From contig BRXU01000010.1 in the NCBI GenBank assembly GCA_030267565.1, forward strand, positions 372,001 to 436,000: 64,000 nucleotides of DNA, read 5' to 3'. Origin of the DNA: Pleodorina starrii. Lineage: Eukaryota; Chlorophyta; Chlorophyceae; Chlamydomonadales; Volvocaceae. Positions 11,793-23,007 of the stretch are shown piece after piece (positions within the stretch are counted from its first letter, which is position 1; each line of letters begins with the position of its first letter). A program made the position numbers and the translations under genes. A model generated the notes under the pieces. It did not search any database, was not told the DNA's origin, and saw only the letters and a program-made list of their open reading frames with translations.

Positions 11793-12760
11793 GTAACACA
11801 TTCTGTCGCTAGACGGACACCCAAGCCGTGCATACCGGTACCGTAGGTGCTACACTGGACACACTACGGTATGAAATGCGGTATCTGAGTGCAAATGCCA
11901 GTGAGTGTGTGCAGTAAAATCATTGCAGTCCTGTATTGCCACATACACCGCCTCTGAATTCCACGCTCACCCAAACGACAATCCCCGGGCAGCACGGTTT
12001 CCCCGCTCTGAATTGGTGGCTGACCCAGCCAGGTGCGCTCCCAGGCTGCCTGCAGCGGGCCTTCTTGCACCCCGTGGCCCCCTGATCAGCCGTCACTCCT
12101 GCTCCTACAGCACTATCGATGCTTCGCTCGCTGTCACTAACCGAATCGTATCCATGATCCGTCCCCATTGCATCCGAGCCGCCGCCGTCGCTTGTCCAGC
12201 GCTGGCGTGGTGCGTGAATACTGGGTGCCTCCGCCATGCCGCGAACGCCGACATCCCCCAGCGGCGGCGATGGGGCAGTTGCAGCCGCCGCTTGGGCCAG
12301 GCACAATAGTGCATGCCGGCGCGCTGGGGCATGTCGGCTTTCGTGGCATGGCGGAGGCACCCAGTTTTCGCGCACCACGCCAGCGCTGGACAAGCGACGG
12401 CGGCGGCTCGGATGCAACGGATCATGGATACGATTCGGTTAGTGACAGCGAGCGAAGCATCGAAAGTGCTGTAGGAGCAGGAGTGACGGCTGATCAGGGG
12501 GCCACGGGGTGCAAGAAGTCCCGCCGCAGGCAGCCTGGGAGCGCGCCTGGGTCAGCCACCAATTCAGAGCGGGGAAACCGTGCAGCCCGGGGATTGTCGT
12601 TTGGGTGAGCGTGGAATTCAGAGGCGGTGTGGCAATACAGGACTGCAATGAGTGTACTGCACACTCACTGGCATTTGCACTCAGATACCGCATTTCATGG
12701 TGTGTCCAGCGTAACACCTATGCACGGGTTGGGTGTCCGTCTAGCGACAGAATGTGTTAC
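11793..12760. repeat. Foldback palindrome 1, arms about 440-465 bases
   Basis: Left arm about 11793-12258, right arm about 12328-12760 in inverse orientation, with a spacer of about 70 bases. The outer ends read GTAACACATTCTGTCGCTAG and its complement; TAACCGAATCGTATCCATGA in the left arm recurs inverted at about 12421-12440. The arms carry scattered substitutions. Open frames on both strands mirror each other. No transposase is encoded inside. It could be a foldback or MITE-like element, or a long hairpin-RNA locus. Confidence 0.85.
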
Positions 12761-12907
12761 GAGAAGTAAGCTGGATGACGTGGAACAGTGGGCGGCGCCA
12801 AAGTGGAAGGCAATTGCCGATATTTCGATGAGCGGCGCCGTGCAGCTGTGCATTCGCATGCGTGCCACCCGTCACTTGATGTGGGTGCTGCTGAACACGA
12901 GTTTTTC

Positions 12908-13036
12908 ACGTGCCTGAGCATGAAGCGGGGGAGAAGCATGGGAGAAGCGGGGGAGAAGCATGGGAGAAGCGGGAGAGAAGCATGGGAGAAGCGGGGGAGA
13001 AGCATGGGAGAAGCGGGGGAGAAGCATGGGAGAAGT
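12908..13036. repeat. GGGAGAAGC-type tandem repeat
   Basis: About six to seven units built from CATGGGAGAAGCGGGGGAGAAG, some shortened. It lies within the decayed coding-like stretch. Confidence 0.9.
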
Positions 13037-13336
13037 GGGGCAAGGCCCTTGAGCGCTGGAAGGCCTTTATTGAGTATCACGTAAAGCAGAAGGCCATGGT
13101 CGACGAGCTGCTGGCGGGTGGGGTGAGCCTGCTCGACCAGGGCGACGGCCTCGATGCACTGCAGAGCTTGAATGAGCGAGCCCGGTAGCGTGCGCCCGTG
13201 TGGGGATGCCGCGTGGATGCCGCATACCGCGAGCTGCTGAGCGAGCGGCGCGGACTTCTGCCCATGTTCCTCGGCTCAAGGTGATGTTGTTTTGCAATTT
13301 GATCAAGCCCACGTCCGTCAACTGTGAGCGGGTTTT

Positions 13337-13378
13337 TGGGCGGGGCCCCAGCGCGAAGCGCCCAGGGGGGCCCCGCCC
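13337..13378. repeat. 41-base GC hairpin, copy 1
   Basis: A near-perfect inverted repeat: arms GGGCGGGGCC and GGCCCCGCCC around a CCAGCGCGAAGCGCCC core. An almost identical copy (one base different) lies inverted at 38857-38897. Flanking bases are not shared, so the hairpin itself seems to be the dispersed unit. Confidence 0.8.
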
Positions 13379-13637
13379 TGTAGGATTGCCCGTGTCCGTG
13401 CCTGTGTCTGATGTCTGTCCCCTTGTCTCTTACCGCACGATGTTGAAGATAGACGGACAGGTGTGCGCGCCTGTCGTGTGTCCGGCTGTCGCAGTGCTTG
13501 TGGCTGAAGTACAACACGTCGGGGGATTTGGAGGTTGAGGGGAAGATGCTGAAGGCGGCCGCGAAAGAGTACAAGTCAAAGGTGCATATATGCGGCTGTA
13601 TGTTCAACAGCATTATTGCGGAGAAGCGAGATTGAGA

Positions 13638-14493
13638 AACAGATCCGACTGCCACAGTTCTCCCAGCCCGGCTGCGGTCGGTCTGAACTGCTGTGTGGCA
13701 AATGAATGAGGCCTAAGTGAAGTGGGACTGTGCGCAAAGGGACTAAATTGAAGTGGGACTGCACAATGCTTGTTTGGTAATGCTCGGTCGGGGGTGAAGG
13801 CTGAGGGGAGGAGGACAGGTGTGCGAGTACTGCCGTACGTGTGTGTCGTGTGGGGACGGCTGGGAGACCGGTGGGGAGCCGTAATTTCCTGATTTGAAGC
13901 TGCTTCGAAGCGACTTTTCCCGCGACTGATTTGACAGATTTTGAGAGGGGAATCCTAAGAAAACCTTCAATTTGTACACACGCGCTTGCCGTATACGCGG
14001 AAATTTCGCAATTTTCAGAAAAACGGCCGCGCTGACAGAAATTGACCCCTTCCCGAAACGTTTGCCGATGTCTGCCCGCGATGAGTACAGTAGGACTGTG
14101 AGGGAGTTCGTTAGGCCCCAACCGTCAACGTAACGTGTGTCATACCTGCGGCCGACGGCCGAGAGCGCCTTAAGTTACCTCTTAGAATTTATAATCAGTT
14201 AAGAAGCTTGAGGTTGCTGTCGGCCGAGGTCGCAAGGCCTCTTCTTCCGGGCTGTCGATCGATGGCGCAGCGCGAAGGGCGGGAACTGACATCGTAGGAA
14301 AGGGCGCACGTTGGCCAGAAATATACCTTATTTCCACATAGGCTCATACCGGTCCTCGTTTTGCCTTTCCGTTGCTAGTCCCCAACGCTGCTAATCGCGC
14401 AGCTACATACTTGCCGGAAAGCGCTTTCGAATTTTGGTTTTGCGACGCCCATGCCCTTGGCGTTTTTTAAAAAGGGACTCTTGCATCCCAAAG
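13638..14493. other. Intergenic / 5' flank, no gene seen
   Basis: Ordinary-composition sequence between the decayed frames and the Gag-like gene. No repeats or coding signatures recognised. Confidence 0.5.
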
Positions 14494-16677
14494 ATGTCTT
14501 CCCAAGTGTCCCATGTCGCCATTGCTGAGGAGACGGCGGTGCCCAGCAGCAAGGCACAGCCGGCGAAGGTAAGCTTCAGTAGCAGGACGCGGATTTGCAA
14601 TTGGGTTGGACCTCAGGATTGTGTTACCTTGTACTATGTATATTCTATGAGATTATAATGTATGTCGGCGTGTCGTGGTTGATCAGCCATGCGCGCACCT
14701 GACGAATGTTGAGGGAACGCTTGTTGCTTGAGCATCAGCTGACCAGTTCCCTTCTCTCGCGATGAAACCCTGCACTATCTCCTCTACATGAAGGCTCAAG
14801 CCAAAAAAGGCATCCCAAACGCGCCAACGTCGTCAGCGTCGTCGGCCGCACTTCCAGCTCCCTCCAGGCAGCAGCCCTTGGCGAGGATTCCCACGCGCCT
14901 GCCTGCAGCCCCCGCTGCCGGTAATGCTGATGCCGTCAGCAAGCGCCAGGCGGGGGTGGGGACAGGTCTGTCAATCCGGGCGTCGGGCGTGGACCTGGCT
15001 TCCTCGCGAGGCGAGCCCGAGCCCGGGCCCGAGCCCATGTGTGAGAGAGCAAAGGATATCGCGGATGAAGCTGAGGTGACGTTGCAGAGACCTGCGGCGG
15101 GAGCCCATTCCGACCAGGACTCCATTTACAGCCACCAGCTGCAGAAGATCAAGGAGGAATATCGGACAGCACTCTCGGCTGCGGACACGGCCTCCTTCCC
15201 GGGTGCTCCGAAGTGGCAGCAGCCCTCGCGACGCCGGGCGGAAGTGGAGGCGCAGCGCCTTGCGTTGCTCGCAGCGGCGGCCGCGGCGGAGGGGTACGAT
15301 GAGGATGATGAGGAGGAGGACGGCGAGGAGGAGGAGGACGGCGACGGTGACAGCGCCGGCGAGCATGGTGAGGCGGTACCTGGCACCGCCGATGCGGGCA
15401 CGAACCGCCGGGGAGGGGCAGTGACCTTCAGGCTGCAAACACCACCAGCACGGGCGTCGGCAGCGGCGATCGCGGCAGCAACAGCAGCAGTCCGCCGGCG
15501 CCAGGAGTGCGTTCCGTTTCAGTGTGGAGACAGAGCCGGGAGGCAGACGGAGCTCGTGGAGGAGCTCCTAGTGGACGCCGGCGGCCTAGAGGCCCTGCGC
15601 AACCAGGGCGGCCGGGGTCGCGCGGGGCCACCGCACCTCCCGCTCCAGGTCGCAGCAGCAGCAGCAGCCGGTGGGGCCAGCGACGGTGCCGGTGTCACCC
15701 GTCTCGCCAACGCACGGCCAGGGCCGCAGCCCCAGTTTGCTCCCAACTACTTCGGCTTCCCCAAGCCCCTGTCCTACCCCGGCAGCTCAGGCGGCCACCC
15801 GTCGCCGGCCCAAGCCTTGGGCTTGGGCCCGCTGCTCGGAGCGGTGCACGATGGCACCATGGAGTCAGGCACCAAGGTGTTGGCGCAGCTGCCGTTCTTG
15901 GGTCAGTTGGCGTCGGGGCAGCTGGCAGCGGGGCGGAACCTGGCGAGAGACCGAACCGCGTTCGACAAACACGCAACGCAGAAGGCCCAGGGCGCCTGGG
16001 AAGCCGGGCACTTTGCCTTGGCGGCGGGCGCCTCCGCACCCTCCCCGGTATCGCGGGTGGCGTACCTGCGTGAAGCGGCGCTTTGCTTCCAGGACGCCTC
16101 GGAGAGCCTGTTAGCGCAGAAACAGGTTCACGCCATGTCTGAGTTGCTGGGCTTCAAGGAGGCCGTCAAAGTGCTGAACGGGGGCAACCCGCAGACCCTG
16201 AAGCTGCTGGGCGGTCTCGCCGCGCTGGACGCCAAGCAGCGCAAGCGCCTTCTCAGCGGCGTCGTCAGCGGCAAAGCCCGACTCAGTGGCAAGAAGCGCT
16301 CCAAGCAATCCCGCAAGCGGTCCGGGAAGAGCCGCCACCGCCACCGTCACGACAGCAGCATCAGCAGCGGCTCCGACTCCAGCAGCAGCTCGTCGGGCAG
16401 CTCGGACTCGGAAGACAGCGGCAGTGACTGCGGCAGGGGGCGGCACAGGGAGAAGCGGCGGAGGTCGCGGCGCAGTGAGGCCGGGTCAGCCCGCGGCCGT
16501 GGCGGCGGAGGTACCGGTAACCCCGACACCCGGCCCAGGTGCTTTTATTGCAATCGACGGGGCCACCGCATGGCTGACTGCAGGGAGCTGGATAAGCTGC
16601 CTGAGGGGCAGAGAGCGGCCGCCGCAGCCCACGCGAGGGCTGCCGGCAGGCGGCCGCCGCGGCTGCGGAAGGAGTAG
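14494..16677 (+). CDS. Gag-like protein with a CCHC zinc knuckle (retroelement ORF1 or a domesticated copy)
   Basis: Two exons, 14494-14568 and 14794-16677, join in phase 0 (donor AAG|GTAAGC, acceptor ATGAAG), giving 652 residues. The unspliced frame starting inside the second exon would also be open. Features in order: a low-complexity N-terminus; an acidic tract of Asp/Glu (about residues 195-218); a helical central region (about 375-500) with FLGQLASGQLAAGRNLARDR and MSELLGFKEAVKVLNGG; a Lys/Arg/Ser-rich stretch; and a zinc knuckle CFYCNRRGHRMADC (CX2CX4HX4C) near the C-terminus. This arrangement fits a retroelement Gag. A broken tyrosine recombinase follows about 1 kb downstream, pointing to a DIRS-like origin. 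No reverse transcriptase lies between. A TGTAA at 16788 and an uninterrupted long frame suggest the gene may still be expressed on its own. Confidence 0.7.
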
Positions 16678-16787
16678 GCAGGTAGGCCCCGTGCGTCCCA
16701 GCGGCTGACGCCTTGGCGCGAGGGGGAAAACCGGGTCAGCGAGCGTGGCGCAGCGCAGCTGGCGGGCACGGCGCCAACGCTTGCCGG

Positions 16788-16792
16788 TGTAA
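16788..16792 (+). terminator. Candidate TGTAA poly(A) signal of the Gag-like gene
   Basis: TGTAA 111 bases after the TAG of the Gag-like frame, a typical distance for a green-algal mRNA end. Confidence 0.45.
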
Positions 16793-17639
16793 AAGCCGCA
16801 TCACCACCGGGTGAGGGTGGGTGAGGCCCACATCGTTAGGTGTCTGGGGGGAGCCGCTAGGTACGCCGTGTGGGATTATCCCAGGATTCGTCCGCCGGGG
16901 ACCCGGTAGAGCCTCGTTTCCCTCTTGCGGTGTGAGCATAGAGGCACCCCATCCCTCCCTCCCAGGTTTGTGAGCTTAGAGGAGCCCTTCCTTGGGGTTG
17001 TGGGCTTAAGAGGCCCCCTTCCTCGGGGTTGTGAGCCTATCGGCGTGATCCTGCGTGAAGGTCCTTACCCTGCACCGCCCTCCTACCCTACCCTACCCTC
17101 AGGCCAGGACCCACCATCGCGGCGGCAAACGGTGGCGAGACCCCGTGGCAGCTGCAGAGCCAGCAGGGACGGACAATGCGCTCTGGCCAGGCCCTCTGGC
17201 GGCGGAGGTGATGTAGGAGGCCGCCTTAGCCGGCGGCTGGCCGGCGGCCGTGGTTGCCCTGGCGCGATCGGTCGTCGCAGTCGCCCAGTCAGCCGTCGAC
17301 CCACCCGGCCCCCTGTTCCGGTCCGGTCGTGGCTCGGGCCCTCAGGTAGCTCAACACAGAGGCCTGGCAGCAGCAACGGCACGGCTCTGACTCCCCAGCC
17401 AACCGCAACGCTGCCGACTGGCAATTCCACTCCGAGCCCGCGCCCTCCCACCACCACCACCTCCGGAACTACCCCTCCTGTAACTGTAGCCCGCATTCTA
17501 CCCCTCCATCCACCCGCACCCGCACCGCATTGAGCTGGGTTGGCACTCACGCGGAGCTCACGGCGGCGTGGGTGGGTGGGTGGGTGGGTGCAGCAGGTAG
17601 GCAGCGAATGAAGTGGGTCAGGGCTCGGCGGCGGTGACG
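16793..17639. other. Spacer between Gag-like gene and recombinase remnant
   Basis: A DIRS element would carry reverse transcriptase and RNase H here. I see no YXDD-type motif or other RT signature in any frame. The open frame 16925-17533 is proline/arginine/threonine-rich without a domain. Confidence 0.5.
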
Positions 17640-18437
17640 TACCGTGTGCAAGGCCGCAAGGATGGGGAGGCGTTTCACTCGGCTCACTGGTAGAAGTGGC
17701 CAAGCAAGGGGCTGGCGGAGCAGGCGCTCCTGCACACAGAGCAGGGGGCCGACACGACCTCAACTTGCAGCTGCTGCTGGTGTGCGCCTGTTGTGCCATC
17801 ACGTGGGGTGGGCGGCTCGGGAGTACGCGCCGGGCACCGTGACGGGCACTCTCACCGATTGGCAGCGGTCGGCAATGGGCATGCTGAGGTGCAGCGAGCT
17901 GGCGGCTCTTACGCTGGGCGACGTGAGGGTGCTTGATTGAGAGGGGGGGGGTTGTGGAGCTGTGCATCCGGAAAAGCAAGACGGACCAGCGGGGTGCGCG
18001 CGTGTGGGGTCAGCAGTAGTGGTGTACCTCGCGGGCATGACGGGCGGCGGTGGTCCAGTGGGGCGGCATCATATCGTGAAGAGCGGCGGGCGAGCAAACA
18101 AGCAGCCGCTCTATCTTCACCCGGGGGGCCAGGCGGGGGCGCGGTAGCGGAGTTGGCAGTTGGGGAAGGGCAAGATCTCCGTGGAGCCGCGCGCGCGCTG
18201 CTCAAGGGGCTCCAGGCGGACGTGCCGGGCGTGGCAGTGGCAGTGGCAGTGGCAGCAGTGGACGTGCGGTGCGTCGCCTCTCACAACAGTCTCCGGAAGG
18301 AGGGGTGGGGCCACGGCGGCTGCCAACGGGGGGGGTCAGCATTGAGGAGAGCAAGGAGAGCACGGGCGGTGGTGCTCGAGTGCGGTGTTAGTTGGTGTAC
18401 GTGCAGCGGGCGGTGGCAGTTAAGCGGGTGGTTGTAG
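17640..18437 (+). pseudogene. Tyrosine recombinase (DIRS/phage-integrase type), frameshifted
   Basis: Fragments of a tyrosine recombinase in changing frames. Box I reads MLRCSELAALTLGDVRV, with the catalytic-type Arg. A KSKTDQRGARVWGQQ segment follows, as is usual for the family. Then come SHNSLRK and GGATAAANGG, GGVSIEESKE, HGRWCSSAVL and VYVQRAVAVKRVV, carrying the His/Arg box and the probable nucleophile Tyr. At least three frame changes and several stops (for example after VRVLD and after VWGQQ) break it. The N-terminal core-binding part is mostly missing or unreadable. It lies on the same strand as the Gag-like gene, consistent with one decayed DIRS/PAT-like element. The family is clear; the exact lineage is not. 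Confidence 0.7.
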
Positions 18438-20115
18438 CGTGCATGTGAGGGTGACTGGGTGGGGGCTTGGGGGGGCTGTCTGCCTGGTGTGTGTTGCCGG
18501 GTGGCTACCGGGCAGACCTGAAGGCACCCGTTGTCGGGGGCTCAGGCATGGCGCGAGTCACGTGACGACGGGGCCGCCCATGCCCCCTTTCCATGTTCAC
18601 TCCCCGGTGAGTGTTCGTTCTTGGTGACAGTAGCGTGCGTTCAGACAGACTCCTGTTAATGCACGGACTCGGCAAGCGCCTTATCGACACTGGCGAATGA
18701 ATTGTTACTGACCTTTGACTGCATCAATCCACCCCTGGAAGGGGCCCCGCATGCTCACTTTGGCATGTGTTCCCAAGACTGTCCTCATACGACGAACGTG
18801 TTCGCAAAGATACGGGAGTTGTAATCTACAGGGTTGGTTGGTTCAGGGCGGGCCACACGCGCATGACCCGCTGGCCGTTTTGACACGTCATGCTGTGAGT
18901 GTTTTGTTTAAGGGGATGCCCCTGACCCCGCCCAATCAAGGGGCTTGCTAGCTACTTCACGGCTTCGACTTGCACGCGTGCTGCCGTACTTTGCCGCCTC
19001 GGAAGGCAGGGGGGTTGGCCACTTGCATGATGCGGCAACCTGGGAATCGAGCCATGCTGTATAACGAAGCAACACAACCGGGGGATGCATCGCATCGCAG
19101 AATGGAGACAGGGCAGTAGGCTCTACGGGAAGGATAAGGCAACGGTACACGTGCCGCGGCACGCCGCGCCCTGCCATTTGGAAGGCAGGCAGATTCGCTG
19201 GACGGCTGCTTGACTGGGTGTGCACTTCGCTGGCTATTAGGGGTGGTTAGGGGGTTACCCACGGATGGGATGGACAAGGGGTGTTGCGGCCGTTCATGCT
19301 TTGTTGCACGCTCGGGCTGGCTAGTCTATTTGGTATAAATTGGTGTGGTGCTGCCGATGTCCGATGCCGAATTGCCGACGCCCTACTGACTAGCCAGTCG
19401 TTTCCCCCACCCCTCAGCACCGGGGGATGCAACGCCCCACGGAGTTTAACACCGGACCCATACGCGTTGGCCCATCACCGTCGGTTGTCCGCTGCAGACT
19501 GAACGCGCCCCCAGCAGCCACATGCGGGCCAAATTGGGCCCCTTAGCTTCAAAGACGATGGTGACGAGGGGGGGAGCTCTGACACTAATCATCGAGCAAG
19601 CGCATCCGTGCATTCGGGCGAGTTTTGAGGCTTGAGATGTTCAGCGAGCAGGCGTGAGGCCGTCTGGTACTTGCGATGGGGAAGTCTCGAAGCGTCTGCA
19701 TTCACTGTTTGAACGCTATGTCCATAGTATATACAAGCAGCGAGCATGTGCCTCCGCGCAACCGGGCGAGTCAGGGCTTTCAAGAGATCGGCGAGCAGGG
19801 GTGGGGTGATCCCACTGTTTCGAAGACTAGAAACTAGCCCGCTGGTGTAAGGGATTAACGCAGCGAAAAAATGTAATCCAAAGCTCTGATGTAACATGCC
19901 TGCCGGTTTTGATGCTAAACGCGCGCCAATCTTGGTACGACAGAAGCGCGCCATTTGTGCGTCACGAGGTCGCGTGACTATATAACGCGCTTATGTTATG
20001 CAGTATGTCTTTACTTGGTATACAACTGTGGATATTCAAGTCGGCTGACGTCGCTCAACTACGGTCGTGTAACGAAATGACATCCCAATTGGAGAGGTAC
20101 CCCATTCCCTTTTAG
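18438..20115. other. No gene seen
   Basis: Mixed-composition sequence with only short unconvincing open frames. Some of it may be 3' sequence of the decayed element upstream. Confidence 0.45.
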
Positions 20116-20838
20116 TTGGTATCCGCTAGGCGATCCTCCTCGCCTGAACGACTCCTCGCTGGTAGTCACCGTATCTTCGTTGTCTTTCCTTCGTCGCTTC
20201 GTCTCCTTCATGCCTCCAAGGACCGCGCCGCCGCCATCTCCCGCGCCGCCTCGCCCAGCCTGCGCGACCGCTCCCGCTCGCGCTCTGGCGATGCCGCCGA
20301 CTTCGCCGGCCGCACCAAGAACCCCTTCGCGGCCCTGGACGGCGCGTCCCCCTCGCCTATCCAGCACCGCCCCTCCACCTCACCGATGCCACCACCCCAC
20401 CGCTGCTCCCTGCCGGCCTCACCCTCGCGCACCGCCAAGCGCCAACCTCATCTCGCTCCTTCCCTCCATCATGGAGACCATTGTCCTCGCCGTCCGCGCC
20501 TCCATCTCGAACGTCCCCGCTCCCACCGTCCCCGCCGCCCCCGCCTCGCCCGCCAACGACCCCGTGCCGACCCTGCCACCGGCCGTCGCCACCACCCTCT
20601 CCGCCATCCCCGTGTTCGCCTCCACCCCCACATCCTTCGGCCACAACCTCCTCCGCATCTGCCGCGACTCCCGCCCTTCGACCCCAAGGACAAGTATGCG
20701 GACATCGTACGCTGGTACTCCAAGATGAAGCACAACTTCCAGATGGCCCGCTCGAAAGCCCATGCAGCTCACGGCAGACCTGGCCGCGAGTGCGGTGTGA
20801 GCCAGTCGACGACGTGGGGCGTGCAGGTGGTGTTTTAG
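20116..20838 (+). pseudogene. Broken transposon-like reading frame
   Basis: A Pro/Ala-rich frame (20180-20728) continues in meaning, but in another frame, into a segment with DPKDKYADIVRWYSKMKHNF (20686-20745). The switch of frame at about 20670-20690 suggests a frameshifted protein. The 3' end runs into palindrome 2. It may be an accessory ORF of the same element as the Ulp1-like fragments downstream. Family not recognised. Confidence 0.35.
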
Positions 20839-21138
20839 GGATCTCGGACGCCTTCTGCACCACAGCGGTAAGCATGTTGGTGGTTGTGGCGACGACCGGC
20901 GTGCCCGCTTCCTCTGATCCCAGGCCGCGCGGACCCGCCAAGTCCGGCACTGCGTCGGGCGGCGTAAGATCAGACGAAGCGGGCACGCCGGCCGCTGATG
21001 TCGTCGCCACAATCACCAACATGCTTACCGCTGTGGTGCCGAAGGCGTCTGAGGTTCCTAAAACACCACCTCCTCGCCCCACGTCGTCGACTGGCTCACA
21101 CCGCACTCGCGGCCAGGTCTGCCGTGAGCTGCATGGGC
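20758..21138. repeat. Foldback palindrome 2, arms about 185 bases
   Basis: Inverted arms centred near 20948. CATGCAGCTCACGGCAGACC in the left arm returns inverted as the right-arm end, and AGCATGTTGGT near 20872 returns as ACCAACATGCT near 21016. The peptide MRCEPVDDVG is readable on both strands, in mirror position. Confidence 0.85.
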
Positions 21139-21616
21139 TTGTCCCCGCAGTAATTTGCTCCGCCAGCGTGCCGCGGTGATGCGGGCGGGGATCTAGGCCG
21201 GTCTGGCGGCACTAGCCGAGGACGCTGAAGTGGACAGCATGCACGGCCTCGCAGCTACAACCCGACCTGGCGCCGATGGTGGTGCTGGGAGTGGCCTGCT
21301 GGGAGTGGCCTGCTGGCAGCAGAGCGGGCATTTGTGGAGAGGCGCGTTGTGACGGAGCGGTGCTCAATGGTGGCCGTCGCAGCCACTGAGGTGGCGTCCC
21401 TGGGGCCAACCGAGACAGCGACGGCGGCGGCCGCAGCAGCGGCAGCAGGGCGTCCTGCCCCCACAGCGGCAGGCGGCAGTGGTACTCCGGTGGGAAGAGC
21501 CTGCAGGGGGCGACCGGTCGGCGGGTGCATCAGTGCTGCACTCGGCACGACATGAGCGGCGGGGATGGGCCCGGTGTCTGCCACAGGATCAGACCGGCAC
21601 TGCCTCGGTTGTTGAT

Positions 21617-22090
21617 GGCGCAAATTCTCGTCCGCGTCAAGGCGGGCTCACTGGAGCTGTCTCTGCGCCGGGAGGACCTTCTCCGCTTGATGCCTGGCGA
21701 GTGGATCAACGACGAGGTTATCAACACCGCCGCAATCATCATTCAGGTGTGGTGATCAACTGGGAATCGGAAAAGTAATGTTGTTTAGGCCGGTGGCGGC
21801 CAAGTGGGTAGAGGTGTGGGCGATGTGGTGGGGTTGGGTTGGACATGGGAGAGACATGGTGCAGGGGAGTTGACAACCTGCATGGTATGAGAATTGAGTA
21901 AATCCTGTTTGTCACATATATCCCAATGCAGCGGCGCTTCCGCGGCCAGGGCGGTACTGCTACGTGCTGCATTCTGACCTCATTTTTCTACTCAAAGCTT
22001 TACGAGCAGCAGCGGTACAGGTACGACCTGATCACCGAGTGGACCACGCCAAAGGGGCTTGCCAGGATGTCGTTACGTTGCCCGCGGCCT
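21617..22090 (+). pseudogene. Ulp1-like (C48) cysteine protease fragments
   Basis: The piece at 21617-21752 reads SLELSLRREDLLRLMPGEW then INDEVIN, matching the start of the Ulp1/SENP catalytic domain (a conserved Leu-x-Pro-x-x-Trp-Leu-Asn-Asp motif). After an intron-like gap, 21964-22070 reads ILTSFFYSKLYEQQRYRYDL, resembling the Ulp1 phrase around FFY-KL. The catalytic His/Asp/Cys part was not found. A mirrored copy lies on minus at 22140-22625. Ulp1-like domains are common in plant and algal DNA transposons, so this is probably a transposon remnant. Broken and incomplete. Confidence 0.6.
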
Positions 22091-22625
22091 GTCGAATGGA
22101 ACCACTAGCCGCTCCCTACATGACCAGAGGTGAATTCGCGGGCAACGTAACGACATCATGGCGAGCCCCTTGGGCGTGGGGCACTTGGTGATCAGGTCGT
22201 ACCTGTACCGCTGCTGCTCGTAGAGCTCGTAGCGTAGAAGACTGTGGTCAAAATGCAGCGCGCAGCAGCCTCGCCCTGGCCGCGGAGGCGCCGCTGCATT
22301 GGGATATATATAAGGGACAAGCACGAGTTACTCAATTCTCAAACCATGCATGTTGTCAATGCCCCTGCACCAACTCTCCCATGTCCAACCCAACCCACCA
22401 CATTGCCCACACCTCTATCCACTTGGCCGCCACCGGCCTAAACAACATTACCGTTCCAATTCCCAGTTGATTGCTTGGAACGAAGGTCACACCTGAATGA
22501 TGATTGCGGCGGTGTTGATAACCTCGTCGTTGATCCACTCGCCAGGCATCAAGCGGAGAAGGTCCTCCCGGCGCAGAGACAGCTCCAGCGAGCCCGCCTT
22601 GACGCGGACGAGAATTTGTGCCATG
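21617..22625. repeat. Foldback palindrome 3, arms about 485 bases, carrying Ulp1-like exons
   Basis: Left arm about 21617-22100, right arm about 22140-22625, spacer about 40-50 bases. Each arm holds the same two Ulp1-like exon pieces and the intron-like sequence between them, so the inversion happened at DNA level, not through a spliced RNA. Arms differ by scattered substitutions and small indels. Confidence 0.88.
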
Positions 22626-22744
22626 AAGTGTACAGGCGTTGGTGACCCCACTCAAGGGACGGGAATGCCGGGAATGCAACGACTTGCCATCCGCGAGGAT
22701 GGACCCGGGGGGGCAATGATGACGAGCCACAGCTGATACGTCGG

Positions 22745-23007
22745 GCACCAAGCTGGTACACATTAACGGGCGTGTGCGTAGGTTGCCGATATACGTAATG
22801 AACCCTAGTGACCAGGGCCCCGCGCCCGCGGCCGATAGGCAGTCTAACGTGCACACCGAGGTGATGCTGCAGATGATACAGCGTCAGTTCGGTGTGCTCG
22901 TTGGCCTGGCTATCAGCCGCCGGTGCAGGGCGCTGGTCACTAGGGTGGCTGTATTGCGTATATCGGCAACCTACGCACGCGCCCGTTAATGTGTACCAGC
23001 TTGGTGC
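22745..23007. repeat. Foldback palindrome 4, arms about 130 bases
   Basis: The left end GCACCAAGCTGGTACACATT and the right end AATGTGTACCAGCTTGGTGC are exact complements. The centre is near 22876. Both arms encode NVYQLGA on opposite strands. Confidence 0.88.

Larger units (their letters stand above)
12770..13637 (+). pseudogene. Decayed unidentified reading frames
   Basis: Broken plus-strand coding-like pieces: one with EQWAAPKWKAIADISMSG and AVQLCIRMRATRHLMWVLL, one with ALERWKAFIEYHVKQKAM, and one ending CMFNSIIAEKRD. Stops and frame changes separate them, and a tandem repeat (12908-13036) sits between the first two. They follow palindrome 1 directly and look like the remnant of a mobile-element protein. 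The family is not recognised. Confidence 0.3.

Noticed and set aside
17083..17979. A 298-residue minus-strand frame
   Set aside because: It is antisense to the recombinase remnant, Pro/His-rich and without a domain.
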